64,000 bases of DNA from Shewanella marisflavi (GCF_023283925.1 NZ_JAKIKX010000002.1:310001-374000); one strand, 5' to 3'. Shown: positions 29,341-38,734, counted from the first letter of the stretch. The notes: generated from the sequence alone by a model not told the origin. Made by a program: numbers and translations.

Positions 29341-31068
29341 ATGTCAAACCTGAAACGTACCCCTTTGCCAAGTACCTTTTATGTGGCCAACACCATGGAG
29401 ATCTTCGAGCGACTCGCCTGGTATGGCTTCTTTACGCTCTCCTCTCTCTATATGACCTCTCCTGCTCACCAGGGAGGCTTAGGCTTTAGTGAGCAAGAGC
29501 GCGGCCTGCTGCAGGGGATGATCCCCTTCTTTCTCTACCTCTTTCCTGTACTTACTGGTGCCCTGGCCGATCGCTATGGCTACCGCAAGATGTTTCTACT
29601 GGCCTATGCCATCATGTGTCCCAGCTACTTCTTACTAGGTCAGGTGAGCAGTTTCAGCGGCTTCTTTATCGCCTTCATGGGCGTAGCCATCGGCGCCGCC
29701 TGCTTTAAGCCCGTGGTGACAGGCACAGTGGCACGCACCACAGACCACACCAATCGAGGCTTGGGTTTTGGCATCTTTTATATGATGGTCAATGTCGGAG
29801 GTTTCCTCGGCCCCTTTATTGCCGGCTATGTGCGCGCAATTAGCTGGGACTGGGTCTTCATCATGTCAGCCATATGGATTGGTATTAACTTTATTCCGGC
29901 GCTATTTTTCTACAAGGAGCCGACCAATCCCCACCAGCAACGCGGTAAGTCACTTTCTCAGGTACTAATGGACATTCAACAGGTACTGGGCAATGCCCGT
30001 TTCGCCCTGCTGTTTTTCGGCACCTTAGTGATCTTGATGTCCTACGGCGCCAAATGGATCGACGGTGAGCAATGCCTGTTTATCTACATAGTCTGGTTTA
30101 GCCTGCACTTTATTTGGAATACACTGGCCAAGGCCGACAGTGAGGCTCCCTGGTATAAACAAAAAATTGCCTTGGGGAATAAACCCTTTGTGATCTATCT
30201 GCTTATTCTGTCAGGTTTCTGGATGGTCTATCAGCAGATCTTTATCACTCTGCCTATCTATATTCGTGACTTTGTTGATACCTCAGATCTGGTCTCAATG
30301 CTCGCCGCTTGGCCGTCTCTGCTCGACTTCTTCGCCCCGGTAGATCTCAGCCTACTGAGCGACGAGCTTCAAGGCGCCGCCAAGGGCTACGCTTTGGGTA
30401 GCCTGAGCCTGTCACAGGCCTATTTTGACCTGGTGCATGCCAAGGTGATGATCCCAAGGGAGGCATTGGGTGACGCCCTGCGCGCCATCGCCGAGCACCC
30501 TGAGCTCGCGAGCCAATATAGCCAACAGTTTGCCCAGCAATATCGTCAGGTGAATCCAGAATACCTTATCGGGCTCAACTTTCTCTCCATCGTGCTGATG
30601 CAGGTAATGGTCAGCCGTATCGCCGAGAAGTTCAGTCCACTGCCGGTATTGGTTGCCGGCACGCTGATCCTGGCACTGGGGACCGCCCTTGGGGGCCTAG
30701 CCCACGGCCTGCTTATGGGCGGCGCTATGGTACTGACCTCTATCTTAGTCTTCTCTGTCGGTGAGATGGTCGCCTCTCCCAAGAGTCAAGAGTATGTCGC
30801 CAGCTTTGCCCCTGAAGATAAAAAAGCCATGTTTATGGGCTACTATTTTGTCTCCTCAGCCATTGGCTTTTTGCTGGCAGGCCCGCTGTCTGGTTACCTC
30901 TATGCCGAGGTCGCTAAAGGCGCGGAACAACCGGCGCTGATGTGGTACATCATAGGAGGATTCGGCCTACTTGCCGCCATCGGCCTAGTCATGTTCCACC
31001 GCTTTGGTGCCAAACAGCAAACGCTCTCAAACAGCCTTCCAACAGAATCTGCCGTAGAAGTAAGCTAA
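29341..31068 (+). CDS. POT-like major facilitator superfamily transporter
   Basis: The 575-residue inner membrane protein has about twelve or more hydrophobic helices. Near the N terminus it shows MEIFERLAWYGFF, close to the E-x-x-E-R-F-x-x-Y-G signature of proton-coupled oligopeptide transporters, followed by the MFS loop ADRYGYRKMF. A hydrophilic helical insertion (about residues 320-400, between helices) is unusual for bacterial POT proteins. Substrates are likely peptides or similar small compounds, but this is not certain. The ATG at 29341 follows GAGAATAAG. Confidence 0.8.
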   Translation: MSNLKRTPLPSTFYVANTMEIFERLAWYGFFTLSSLYMTSPAHQGGLGFSEQERGLLQGMIPFFLYLFPVLTGALADRYGYRKMFLLAYAIMCPSYFLLGQVSSFSGFFIAFMGVAIGAACFKPVVTGTVARTTDHTNRGLGFGIFYMMVNVGGFLGPFIAGYVRAISWDWVFIMSAIWIGINFIPALFFYKEPTNPHQQRGKSLSQVLMDIQQVLGNARFALLFFGTLVILMSYGAKWIDGEQCLFIYIVWFSLHFIWNTLAKADSEAPWYKQKIALGNKPFVIYLLILSGFWMVYQQIFITLPIYIRDFVDTSDLVSMLAAWPSLLDFFAPVDLSLLSDELQGAAKGYALGSLSLSQAYFDLVHAKVMIPREALGDALRAIAEHPELASQYSQQFAQQYRQVNPEYLIGLNFLSIVLMQVMVSRIAEKFSPLPVLVAGTLILALGTALGGLAHGLLMGGAMVLTSILVFSVGEMVASPKSQEYVASFAPEDKKAMFMGYYFVSSAIGFLLAGPLSGYLYAEVAKGAEQPALMWYIIGGFGLLAAIGLVMFHRFGAKQQTLSNSLPTESAVEVS

Positions 31069-31080
31069 CCCCTTCGTAAA

Positions 31081-31114
31081 TGGCGCTGCATCTGGCTTAT
31101 CAGGTGCAGCGCCA
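31081..31114. repeat. Long perfect hairpin after the transporter gene
   Basis: TGGCGCTGCA and TGCAGCGCCA form a perfect ten-base-pair stem with an inner CTG/CAG extension and a short loop. It lies 13 bases after the transporter stop. There is no T run on either side, so it may stabilise mRNA ends or be a short dispersed palindrome rather than a classic terminator. Confidence 0.6.
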
Positions 31115-31214
31115 GACGATATCCATGCTTTTATCTTAGAAATTCTTAAAAAACTGGTTTACTCTCAGTAGATAACTACTGAATTTGCCAGCTTCATGGC
31201 TTGACGGAGTAAGA

Positions 31215-31565
31215 TTGAACCAGAGCGCACTATCGCCGATGGCGAAAATATGGCACGTAGTTGCCCTGATCCCCGAAGGTCACGTCAGCTCCTATGGCAA
31301 AATCGCCGATCTGGCGGGCCTGCCAGGGCGAGCCCGTTATGTGTCCCGCGCCCTTAAGATGGCGCCCGAGACCCTGCAACTACCTTGGCACAGGGTGATC
31401 AATAGCCAAGGCAAGATCGCCTTTCCCGAAACCAGTCCCCATTTTATCGAGCAGCTGCAAAAATTAAGAAGTGAAGCGATAGAAGTGAACCGTGGTAAGG
31501 TTAAACTGTCAAAATATGAGTGGCAGCCAGATCTTGCTACCTTAATGTTTGCATTACCCTTTTAA
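31215..31565 (+). CDS. Alkyltransferase-like protein (MGMT family, Trp in place of catalytic Cys)
   Basis: The product of about 116 residues has the DNA-binding domain of O6-alkylguanine DNA alkyltransferases, but the PCHRV active site reads PWHRVI, so it cannot accept alkyl groups. This matches alkyltransferase-like proteins such as E. coli YbaZ (Atl), which bind alkylated guanine and hand lesions to nucleotide excision repair. IPEGHVSSYGKIADLAG and the arginine finger region ARYVSRAL are conserved. TTG 31215 has GGAG five bases upstream and is my preferred start; TTG 31185 and ATG 31239 are alternatives. Confidence 0.88.
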   Translation: MNQSALSPMAKIWHVVALIPEGHVSSYGKIADLAGLPGRARYVSRALKMAPETLQLPWHRVINSQGKIAFPETSPHFIEQLQKLRSEAIEVNRGKVKLSKYEWQPDLATLMFALPF

Positions 31566-31588
31566 CTTACCTAAAGCGGGAGAAAGCC

Positions 31589-32386
31589 TTGTCGATATTT
31601 AAGTCTGCATTGATCATTTCAGGTTTCTTCAGCGTCGCGCTCAACGCCCACGCCAATGCCAATGCCAACGAGCACCCGTTGACACCACACACGGCTGAAT
31701 ACCAGGTAAACTATGGCAGCATAGAGCTGGGTAAGGCGCGCTATCAATTACCCGCTCCTGAGGATAACCTGTATCAGTACCGCTTCGACAGCGATATCAG
31801 CCTCTTGGTGTTATGGGATAAGCGCACAGTGATCAGCACCTTCAAAAAGCAGGGTGAGCAACTGATGCCAATGCGCTACACCCACAGTCGCAGTGGCACA
31901 GGCTCTGACTATCAGGAGCAAGCAGCCTATGTACTGGATCAGCAGTTGGTACACAGTCACTACAAGGATGAGCGGGCCAAATTCCCCTACACGCCAGATC
32001 TCTACGATCCCCTCATGGCACAACTACAATTTAGGCTCGACATCATGCAGGGCACCGACAAATTGCATTATAAGATGCTCAAGAGCGGTGAAATTGACGA
32101 ATATGATTTTAAGGTGATCGGTAAAGAGCGTATGGTGCTCCCTAGCGGTACCTATGAGACAGTCAAAATAGAAGTCGTGCGCGACAACGACAAACGCCAG
32201 ACCTTTTTCTGGATGTCACCCAAGCTAGGCTACCTGCCAATCAGGCTCACCCATTTTGAAAAGGGAGACAAGCAGCTGGATATCACGCTTCTCAATTATC
32301 AATACAGTGCGCCCACCATGGTGCAGACTGATGAACAAACCAAGGAACAGGCCAAGGTGCAAAGTGACAAACAGGCCCAGCCATAA
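31589..32386 (+). CDS. DUF3108-like exported protein
   Basis: Translation likely starts at TTG 31589, preceded by CGGGAGAAA, and gives a clear signal peptide (MSIFKSALIISGFFSVALNAHA). The mature protein has the pattern of DUF3108: TAEYQVNYGSIELGKARY, then YRFDSDISLLVLW, ending with FFWMSPKLGYLPIRLTHFE. The family is periplasmic and of unknown function, with a beta-rich, lipocalin-like expectation. The C terminus is a Gln and Lys-rich tail. It follows the alkyltransferase-like gene by 23 bases and is followed by a terminator. Confidence 0.83.
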   Translation: MSIFKSALIISGFFSVALNAHANANANEHPLTPHTAEYQVNYGSIELGKARYQLPAPEDNLYQYRFDSDISLLVLWDKRTVISTFKKQGEQLMPMRYTHSRSGTGSDYQEQAAYVLDQQLVHSHYKDERAKFPYTPDLYDPLMAQLQFRLDIMQGTDKLHYKMLKSGEIDEYDFKVIGKERMVLPSGTYETVKIEVVRDNDKRQTFFWMSPKLGYLPIRLTHFEKGDKQLDITLLNYQYSAPTMVQTDEQTKEQAKVQSDKQAQP

Positions 32387-32394
32387 CCTTATCA

Positions 32395-32418
32395 AAAAGG
32401 GGCCAACGGCCCCTTTCT
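32395..32418. terminator. Bidirectional terminator between the DUF3108 and glutamine amidotransferase genes
   Basis: AAAGGGGCC and GGCCCCTTT form a nine-base-pair stem with a three-base loop between two convergent genes, with A-rich and T-containing flanks. Confidence 0.75.
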
Positions 32419-32427
32419 CTATAACGA

Positions 32428-33219
32428 CTAGTCGTTTACCGCTTGACTCAATAGGAGCTCCCCCCGAGAAAAGAGCTTCCACTCACCCGGTTGTAATATC
32501 TGCCAGTTTTCATTGTCGGTTAGTGGTCGCGTCGCAATAACGGTCACGATATCATTGGGAGTCGTTTCTTTATCGAAATCGATCACCACATCGGTATCGA
32601 TAAGCTTCGCCTTACCAAAGGGCGCACGCCGGGTAATATGGCAAAGATTATTGCTGCAATAGCTCATCAAATGCTCGCCGTCACTTAAGATCATGTTAAA
32701 CACCCCTAAGGCGCGGATCTCATCGGCAAGTTCGGCAATAAACTGATAGACGGGCAAGAGATCTTCGGGGGCCTGCTCGCCAAAACGTTCAACCACCTTT
32801 TCTAAGATCCAGCAAAATGCCAACTCACTGTCGGTGTCGCCGACCGGCTGATAACGACTAACCACAAACTTTTCAAGATAATCACTCAGCTGACCATTGT
32901 GGGCATAGGTCCAGTAACGTCCCCACAGCTCACGGGTAAAAGGATGAGTGTTTTCCAGCGATACACAGCCACGATTAGCCTGACGGATATGGCTCACCAC
33001 GACCTCACTCTTTATCGGGTAAGATTTGATCAACTGCGCCACATGGGACTGACTGCTTGGTGATGCATCTTTAAAGGTGCGGCTTCCCTTACCCTCGTAG
33101 AAGGTGATCCCCCAACCATCAACATGAGGGCCTGTGACACCACCACGCTCGGCCAATCCAGTAAAACTGAACACTATATCGGTTGGCACATTGGCACTCA
33201 TGGCCAGCAACTCACACAT
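32428..33219 (-). CDS. Class II glutamine amidotransferase (YafJ-like)
   Basis: The start at ATG 33219 places the catalytic Cys at position 2 (MCELLAMSANVPTD), where it becomes the N-terminal nucleophile after Met removal. GGVTGPHVDGWGITFYEG, HIRQANRGCVSLENTHPF and the NGQLSDY segment are the glutaminase active-site blocks. The 263-residue protein is a stand-alone glutaminase domain like E. coli YafJ, with no synthetase domain, so its acceptor is unknown. The E. coli yafJ gene is also near fadE, and here the two are divergent neighbours. Confidence 0.92.
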   Translation of the reverse strand: MCELLAMSANVPTDIVFSFTGLAERGGVTGPHVDGWGITFYEGKGSRTFKDASPSSQSHVAQLIKSYPIKSEVVVSHIRQANRGCVSLENTHPFTRELWGRYWTYAHNGQLSDYLEKFVVSRYQPVGDTDSELAFCWILEKVVERFGEQAPEDLLPVYQFIAELADEIRALGVFNMILSDGEHLMSYCSNNLCHITRRAPFGKAKLIDTDVVIDFDKETTPNDIVTVIATRPLTDNENWQILQPGEWKLFSRGELLLSQAVND

Positions 33220-33308
33220 AAAAAAACACACCTTAGGTCACTATTACGTATCTCAATTTATTCTAACTAGTTGGCCCCCATTGTGGAATGCTCGCTAAAA
33301 CAAAAAAA

Positions 33309-33328
33309 GTTAAACGATTGTTTGAAAA
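33309..33328. promoter_or_regulatory. Candidate PsrA-type operator upstream of fadE
   Basis: GTTAAACGATTGTTTGAA is an imperfect palindrome (TTAAAC / GTTTGAA) resembling the fatty-acid regulator PsrA motif described for Shewanella and Pseudomonas. It ends ten bases before a TATAAA (33336-33341) that could be the fadE -10 element, a position suited to repression. Confidence 0.55.
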
Positions 33329-33462
33329 ATGCTTGTATAAAACCCGCCAAGGGGTTAGATTTTATGCGACACAGGTCTGACCACCATCTATAATTGTGAT
33401 GACGGTCATATAAAAAATGCTGACATAGAGCAGCTTTCGGTCGCTATTGAAGGAGATTAACC

Positions 33463-35910
33463 GTGACTAGCTTACTTTGGATTTTTGTGATGCTCTTTGC
33501 ATTAGGCGCTTTAGCCTATCTAAGAGTGTCCCTGCTTACCTCGACTATCATTGCAGCTATTGTGATGGTGGTGGGGACAGCAACAGCGAGCATTTCCCCC
33601 TTAGCTTGGCTGGTGTTTCTCGCCATCGCCCTGCCCCTTAACATTGGCGCCTTCAGAAAAAGCGTGATCACTCGCCCGCTACTAAAGCTTTATAAGGGGA
33701 TCATGCCAGAGATGTCATCGACCGAAAAAGAAGCCATTGAGGCGGGCACCACTTGGTGGGAAGCCGATCTTTTCGCCGGTAAACCTAACTGGAAAAAGCT
33801 ACACAACTATCCCATGGCGCGCCTTACCGCGGCAGAGCAAGCCTTTATTGACGGCCCTGTTGAAGAAGTCTGTAAGATGCTGAACCAGCATCAAGTGTCA
33901 CATCAATTGGGCGATCTGCCTGAATCTATCTGGCAATACCTGAAGGACAACGGCTTCTTCGCCATGATCATCAAGAAAAAATATGGTGGTCTGGAATTCT
34001 CTGCCTATGCTCAATCCCGCGTACTGCAAAAATTAGCCGGCGTTAGCAGCGAACTGGCTTCCACCGTTGGTGTACCTAACTCATTAGGCCCTGGTGAACT
34101 CCTACAACACTACGGCACACCCGCGCAGCAAGACCACTACTTGCCACGTCTGGCCAAAGGATTGGAAGTACCTTGTTTTGCCCTTACCAGCCCAGAAGCA
34201 GGCTCAGATGCCGGCGCGATCCCAGATTTTGGGATCGTCTGTAAGGGCCAGTGGCAAGGTGAAGAAGTCCTGGGGATGAAGCTGACCTGGAACAAGCGTT
34301 ACATCACCCTGGCTCCGATCGCGACCGTACTGGGACTGGCCTTTAAGCTGCAAGATCCCGACAAGTTGCTTGGCGACAAGGAAGAGCTGGGTATCACCTG
34401 CGCCTTGATCCCAACAGATATCCCCGGCGTTGAAACCGGTCGTCGTCACTTCCCGCTTAACTGTATGTTCCAAAACGGACCGACACGAGGCAAAGAGGTA
34501 TTTGTACCGCTCGACTTCATCATAGGCGGCCCAGAGATGGCGGGTCAGGGCTGGCGCATGCTGGTTGAGTGTCTGTCAGTGGGTCGTGGTATCACCCTAC
34601 CCTCTAACTCAGCAGGTGGTGTAAAGACAGCTGCCGTTGCAACCGGTGCTTATGCCCGAATTCGTCGCCAGTTCAAGCTGCCTATCGGTAAGCTTGAGGG
34701 GATCGAAGAGCCTATGGCGCGCATCGGCGGTAATGCCTACCTGATGGATGCCGTCACCACGCTCACCACCACGGGGATCGATCTTGGCGAGAAACCTTCG
34801 GTTATCTCTGCCATCGTTAAGTATCACCTGACCGACAGAATGCAAAAGTGCGTCATCGACGCCATGGACATTCACGGCGGTAAAGGGGTCTGTCTGGGTG
34901 AAAACAACTACCTGGGCCGTGGCTACCAGGCGGCACCTATCGCCATTACCGTAGAAGGGGCCAACATTTTAACCCGCTCTATGATTATCTATGGTCAAGG
35001 AGCAATTCGTTGCCATCCTTACGTACTGGCAGAGATGGAGTCGGCCTTCGATCCAGATCCAAACAAAGCATTGAACGATTTTGACTCGGCGCTATTTGGC
35101 CACATCGGCTTTACTACCAGCAACCTGGTACGCAGTTTCTGGTTGGGTCTGACCTCGAGCTACTTCTCAAGCAGCCCATACGGGGATAAAACCAAGCGTT
35201 ACTACCAGCACATGAACCGTTTCAGCGCTAACCTGGCATTGCTATCGGATCTCGCCATGGCAACTCTTGGCGGCGGACTCAAGCGTAAAGAGCGTGTCTC
35301 TGCCCGTCTGGGCGATCTCTTAAGTCAGCTCTACTTAGCCTCAGCCACCTTGAAACGCTATCAAGATGAAGGACGCCAAACTGAAGATCTACCTTTAGTG
35401 CAGTGGGCCGTGGAAGATGCCTTGTACAAGCTGCAAGACTCGCTGGACGATCTGCTTAACAACTTCCCTATGGGCCTGGGCCGCGTGTTAAGGGTTATCC
35501 TATTCCCATTTGGTCGTCCGCTGAAGCGCCCAAGCGATGTTCTGGATCATAAAGTGGCTAAGATCATGCAAACCCCATGTGCTAGCCGTGAGCGCTTGGG
35601 CAAGGGCCAGTTCTGGACCCCATCGCAGTTCAACGCAGTGGGTATCCAAGAACAAACCTTTAAAGATATCCTCGCTTGTGAGCCGCTACACGATAAGATC
35701 TGCAAGGCAACGGGCAAGCGTCACCCCTTCATGTGGCTGGATAAGTTAGCCGCCGAAGGCAAAGCGCTGGGGATTTTGAGTGATGAGGAAGTGGCTCTGC
35801 TTGAGCGAGCCGAGATAGGCCGCATGAAGTCAATCAATGTCGACGACTTCGATCCTGCTGAGCTTAGGGCACAAACCTTAAGTGATGAGACCCAGCACCA
35901 AGCCGCCTGA
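33463..35910 (+). CDS. fadE: Acyl-CoA dehydrogenase FadE
   Basis: The 815-residue protein has the length and layout of E. coli FadE, which catalyses the first oxidation step of fatty acid beta-oxidation with FAD. Two hydrophobic helices (residues 1-60) anchor it to the inner membrane; the acyl-CoA dehydrogenase core follows, with [18 protein letters not shown] and [10 protein letters not shown] recognisable; a long C-terminal domain completes it. It starts at GTG 33463 after AAGGAG. It is a single-gene unit with its own terminator and a likely PsrA operator. Confidence 0.95.
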   Translation: MTSLLWIFVMLFALGALAYLRVSLLTSTIIAAIVMVVGTATASISPLAWLVFLAIALPLNIGAFRKSVITRPLLKLYKGIMPEMSSTEKEAIEAGTTWWEADLFAGKPNWKKLHNYPMARLTAAEQAFIDGPVEEVCKMLNQHQVSHQLGDLPESIWQYLKDNGFFAMIIKKKYGGLEFSAYAQSRVLQKLAGVSSELASTVGVPNSLGPGELLQHYGTPAQQDHYLPRLAKGLEVPCFALTSPEAGSDAGAIPDFGIVCKGQWQGEEVLGMKLTWNKRYITLAPIATVLGLAFKLQDPDKLLGDKEELGITCALIPTDIPGVETGRRHFPLNCMFQNGPTRGKEVFVPLDFIIGGPEMAGQGWRMLVECLSVGRGITLPSNSAGGVKTAAVATGAYARIRRQFKLPIGKLEGIEEPMARIGGNAYLMDAVTTLTTTGIDLGEKPSVISAIVKYHLTDRMQKCVIDAMDIHGGKGVCLGENNYLGRGYQAAPIAITVEGANILTRSMIIYGQGAIRCHPYVLAEMESAFDPDPNKALNDFDSALFGHIGFTTSNLVRSFWLGLTSSYFSSSPYGDKTKRYYQHMNRFSANLALLSDLAMATLGGGLKRKERVSARLGDLLSQLYLASATLKRYQDEGRQTEDLPLVQWAVEDALYKLQDSLDDLLNNFPMGLGRVLRVILFPFGRPLKRPSDVLDHKVAKIMQTPCASRERLGKGQFWTPSQFNAVGIQEQTFKDILACEPLHDKICKATGKRHPFMWLDKLAAEGKALGILSDEEVALLERAEIGRMKSINVDDFDPAELRAQTLSDETQHQAA

Positions 35911-35927
35911 AAACCAGATGGCTTAAG

Positions 35928-35962
35928 ATGAAAAAAGGAGGCTTTTGCCTCCTTTTTTGTTG
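35928..35962 (+). terminator. Terminator of fadE
   Basis: AAAAAAGGAGGC and GCCTCCTTTTTT pair around a TTTT loop, followed by a T run, 18 bases past the fadE stop. Confidence 0.9.
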
Positions 35963-36016
35963 CCCGCAATATCAATGAGAACCTAAGGGCGACTCGTTGC
36001 GGCCCTATCTCACCAC

Positions 36017-37900
36017 TTAACCGGCCGCTTCCTCTTTGGTCACTAACGGCTGTGGCTCTTCAAGGTTTGCGCTCTGTTCTTGCTCTTTCTTCTCATCGGC
36101 TAACTGAGCCTCCATCAGAGCCTCTTCAGGCAATAGACTGATCAACTCTATGCCCACAGGCAAGGTATCAACCGCCTCGGTGATCAGCTTAACCTTGCCC
36201 TCCTGCAAATAAATTAAAGGTAAGGCACCTTCACCGTAACGCTGCTTAAAGTCGGCGAAGGTAAAGTTCTCGGTTAAGCTGGTACTCTTTATCTTGCCCC
36301 CCTTGGCCATGATGCTGGCGAGCCTTGCATAGGTCACGTTATCACCAAACAGACACAAGCGTTTAAGATAAGCCTCAGAAAGCTGATGACGAGCGCTGTT
36401 GCCTTCACCACTGCTTAAGCCAAATACTTTATTCTTCCCAAGAATATCCTGAAAATGAAAAGTCACTAAGGGATTGAGCTGACGATAGGGAGACAAAACC
36501 AAAAGGCGCCCAACGCCGCCCAGATCTAACGCGTTGTCGGCATGCTCAGAAGTCGGATTCCCAAAATAGACAGGAATATTGTCCATGCGTGACAGACGTA
36601 TGTTGTCCCAGTTATTGTCGGCGAGTACCACCTGCACATTCTTTTGGATCAAGACTTTGGCCAGGTCCCGGGCAAACTTGGACGCACCAAAAATCAGCAG
36701 CCCCTGAGCCGAGCCCGCCTGTACCCCTAAAAACCGCGCCCAGGCTCCGGCCGTCAGGCTTTGAGCCACCACAGTGCCTATGATGATCAAAAATACCAGC
36801 GGCACTATCTTATCGGCGCCCGCCACGCCAAGGCGCTCAAGTTTTATGGCAAACAGTGACGATACCGCCGCGGCGACTATCCCCCTAGGTGCCACCCAAC
36901 TTAAAAACCACTTATCGGCCCTAGGCAGTGAAGTGCCAATAGCGCAGCACCAAACGCTTAGCGGCCGCGCGATAAACATCACCACTAGCAATAGTGCCAG
37001 CCCTTGCCACCCCAACTGCATCAAGGCGTTAGAATCTAGCCTGGCCGCTAGCAAAATAAACAGGCCCGAAATAAACAGCACGGTCAGAGTTTCTTTAAAC
37101 TCGATGATCTCTGCGATGTCGACCCCGCGCATATTGGCTAACCAAATTCCCATGACTGTAACCGTCAGCAAGCCTGATTCTTCCTGCAACAAATTGGACC
37201 CAACAAAGGCCCCTAACATGATAGTGAGTACAGCGGTATTTTTAAGGTAATGGGGTACCCAGGCGCGGCGCAGCATCACCCCTATACCGTAACCAAACAG
37301 CGCCCCTAACCCCAGCCCGACCGCAAGCATAGACATTAAAGATAACAGGACATGACTAGCTGGCTCGGCGGCAACCGCCAGGTATTCAAACACCAACACC
37401 GCAAGCAAAGCGCCTATAGGATCGATAACTATCCCTTCCCAACGTAAAATACTCGCCAGTTGCGATTTGGGCTTGATACTGCGCAGCATAGGCACTATCA
37501 CGGTCGGGCCTGTCACCACCACTAAGGCGCCAAAGAGCATGGCCATCTGCCAGGAGAAATCCATAATAAAATGGGTCGCCACACCGATACACACCCAAGT
37601 CACCAAGGTGCCAATAGAAACTAAGTGGGTGACCATGCGGCCGTGATCGCGGATCTCGGAAAAATTGAGCGTTAAGGCCCCTTCAAACAAGATAACCGCC
37701 ACCCCTAAAGAGATGATAGGAAATAACAGATCGCCAAATATGGCGTCAGGATCCAACAGATTAAAAACAGGCCCAACCAAGAGGCCACAAAGCAGCAAGG
37801 GCAATATCGCCGGTAAACGCAGGCGCCAGCCAAGCCATTGACACACAATCGACAAGATCCCCACTAGGCCCAACATGCCTGTGATCTGCTCTACCATCAT
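36017..37900 (-). CDS. Cation/proton antiporter with C-terminal NAD-binding (TrkA-N-like) domain
   Basis: The protein of about 627 residues has twelve or so transmembrane helices of the CPA1/NhaP type (residues 10-390), including FEGALTLNFSEIRDHG and VVVTGPTVIVPMLR, which carry the conserved acidic and Asn/Thr-Gly-Pro ion-site elements. A Rossmann TrkA-N-like domain follows (GLLIFGASKFARDLAKVL near residue 405, then VQVVLADNN), and a RCK-C-like end with an acidic, Glu-rich tail. It should exchange Na+ or K+ for protons and be gated by nucleotide. Start: ATG 37900 or 37897 lies correctly after AAGGA; the frame extends to 37921. Confidence 0.88.
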   Translation of the reverse strand: MMVEQITGMLGLVGILSIVCQWLGWRLRLPAILPLLLCGLLVGPVFNLLDPDAIFGDLLFPIISLGVAVILFEGALTLNFSEIRDHGRMVTHLVSIGTLVTWVCIGVATHFIMDFSWQMAMLFGALVVVTGPTVIVPMLRSIKPKSQLASILRWEGIVIDPIGALLAVLVFEYLAVAAEPASHVLLSLMSMLAVGLGLGALFGYGIGVMLRRAWVPHYLKNTAVLTIMLGAFVGSNLLQEESGLLTVTVMGIWLANMRGVDIAEIIEFKETLTVLFISGLFILLAARLDSNALMQLGWQGLALLLVVMFIARPLSVWCCAIGTSLPRADKWFLSWVAPRGIVAAAVSSLFAIKLERLGVAGADKIVPLVFLIIIGTVVAQSLTAGAWARFLGVQAGSAQGLLIFGASKFARDLAKVLIQKNVQVVLADNNWDNIRLSRMDNIPVYFGNPTSEHADNALDLGGVGRLLVLSPYRQLNPLVTFHFQDILGKNKVFGLSSGEGNSARHQLSEAYLKRLCLFGDNVTYARLASIMAKGGKIKSTSLTENFTFADFKQRYGEGALPLIYLQEGKVKLITEAVDTLPVGIELISLLPEEALMEAQLADEKKEQEQSANLEEPQPLVTKEEAAG

Positions 37901-38101
37901 CTTCATCCTTAAACAGCCCAAGGCAAGCTAGCCCAGTAATTAGCATGAGTATAGTCAAGACACGCAATTAGATAGACTATGCTCATTCCATTGTCTGCAA
38001 GATAACACTGTTAGCTCAAATGTATAGTGCAACTTAAAAGGCTAAACCTAAGCACCTATCAGTCTGTGCAAATTCAAATGAAGAGATATTGAGATACAAA
38101 A

Positions 38102-38126
38102 AGCCCCGTCATTGCTGACGAGGCTT
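38102..38126 (-). terminator. Terminator hairpin T1 of the tRNA-Asp array
   Basis: The stem GCCTCGTCA / TGACGGGGC with a four-base loop, in minus-strand reading, is followed by TTTTT. It closes degenerate unit 1. Confidence 0.85.
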
Positions 38127-38135
38127 AGTTGTCGT

Positions 38136-38228
38136 TGGCTCAGCGGACGGGACTCGAACCCGTGCCCCCGGCGTGACAGGCCGCCATGCTTTCAACAAGA
38201 GTCTAACCAACTGAACTGCCCTACCGTC
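38136..38228 (-). pseudogene. Degenerate tRNA-Asp-like unit 1
   Basis: In minus-strand reading the D-arm segment GTTCAGTTGGTTAGA, the anticodon arm CGGCCTGTCACGCCG (anticodon GTC) and the T arm CGGGTTCGAGTCCCG match the intact tRNA-Asp genes nearby. About 16 extra bases (CTCTTGTTGAAAGCATGG region) lie between the D arm and the anticodon arm. The acceptor 3' strand reads CCGCTGA and the 5' side no longer pairs with it. It is unlikely to be a working tRNA. Confidence 0.75.
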
Positions 38229-38274
38229 ATCCGAGAACGCGAACCATTAATGCTAAAAACATCAGACACAAAAA

Positions 38275-38299
38275 AGCCCCGTCATTACTGACGAGGCTT
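38275..38299 (-). terminator. Terminator hairpin T2 of the tRNA-Asp array
   Basis: This hairpin is nearly identical to T1 (AGCCTCGTCA, loop GTAA, TGACGGGGCT) and is followed by a run of T residues in minus-strand reading. Confidence 0.85.
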
Positions 38300-38308
38300 A
38301 GCTGTAGT

Positions 38309-38402
38309 TGGCGGAGCGGACGGGACTCGAACCCGCGACCCCCGGCGTGACAGGCCGCCATGCTTTCAAAAAGAGTCTAACCAACTGAACGCCCCTACTG
38401 TC
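38309..38402 (-). pseudogene. Degenerate tRNA-Asp-like unit 2
   Basis: The 3' half, including the acceptor CCGCTCC, GCCA end, T arm and GTC anticodon arm, is the same as in the intact genes. The extra bases between D arm and anticodon arm are present (CTCTTTTTGAAAGCATGG). The 5' acceptor strand is replaced by sequence (GTAGGGGC) that cannot pair with CCGCTCC. Confidence 0.75.
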
Positions 38403-38449
38403 ACCCCGGAAAATAATCCATTCAATGCTAAAGCCATCAGACACAAAAA

Positions 38450-38474
38450 AGCCCCGTCATTACTGACGAGGCTT
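38450..38474 (-). terminator. Terminator hairpin T3 of the tRNA-Asp array
   Basis: This hairpin is identical in stem to T2 and is followed by six T residues in minus-strand reading. Confidence 0.85.
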
Positions 38475-38483
38475 AGCTGTCGT

Positions 38484-38578
38484 TGGCACAGCGGACGGGA
38501 CTCGAACCCGCGCCCCCCAGCGTGACAGGCCGCCATGCTTTCAACAAGAGTTTAACCAACTGAACTGCCCTACCGTCA
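38484..38578 (-). pseudogene. Degenerate tRNA-Asp-like unit 3
   Basis: It is nearly identical to unit 1, including the insertion before the anticodon arm and the unpaired 5' acceptor side; the acceptor 3' strand is CCGCTGT. Units 1 and 3 also share the same upstream spacer, so one is probably a recent duplicate of the other. Confidence 0.75.
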
Positions 38579-38623
38579 TCCGAGAACGCGAACCATTAAT
38601 GCTAAAAACATCAGACACAAAAA

Positions 38624-38648
38624 AGCCCCGTCATTACTGACAAGGCTT
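38624..38648 (-). terminator. Terminator hairpin T4 after the intact tRNA-Asp genes
   Basis: The hairpin has the same sequence family as T1-T3 with one stem mismatch (CAAGGCT in place of CGAGGCT on the plus strand), followed by six T residues in minus-strand reading. It should end the transcript of the two working tRNA genes. Confidence 0.8.
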
Positions 38649-38657
38649 AGCTGTAGT

Positions 38658-38734
38658 TGGCGGAGCGGACGGGACTCGAACCCGCGACCCCCGGCGTGAC
38701 AGGCCGGTATTCTAACCAACTGAACTACCGCTCC
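38658..38734 (-). tRNA. tRNA-Asp (anticodon GTC), copy 2
   Basis: The 77-base gene folds into a full cloverleaf: acceptor GGAGCGG / CCGCTCC, discriminator G and encoded CCA, T arm GCGGGTTCGAGTCCCGT, and anticodon GTC at 38698-38700 in loop CTGTCAC. It is 49 bases downstream of the first copy in the same transcript. Confidence 0.97.

Noticed and set aside
36774..37250. Plus-strand open frame of 158 codons opposite the antiporter
   Set aside because: Antisense shadow of a membrane protein gene, with no ribosome-binding site or known motif.
38102..38648. Regularly spaced repeats as a CRISPR array
   Set aside because: The repeat unit is about 174 bases and made of tRNA-like and terminator sequence; there are no short repeats with unique spacers and no cas genes.
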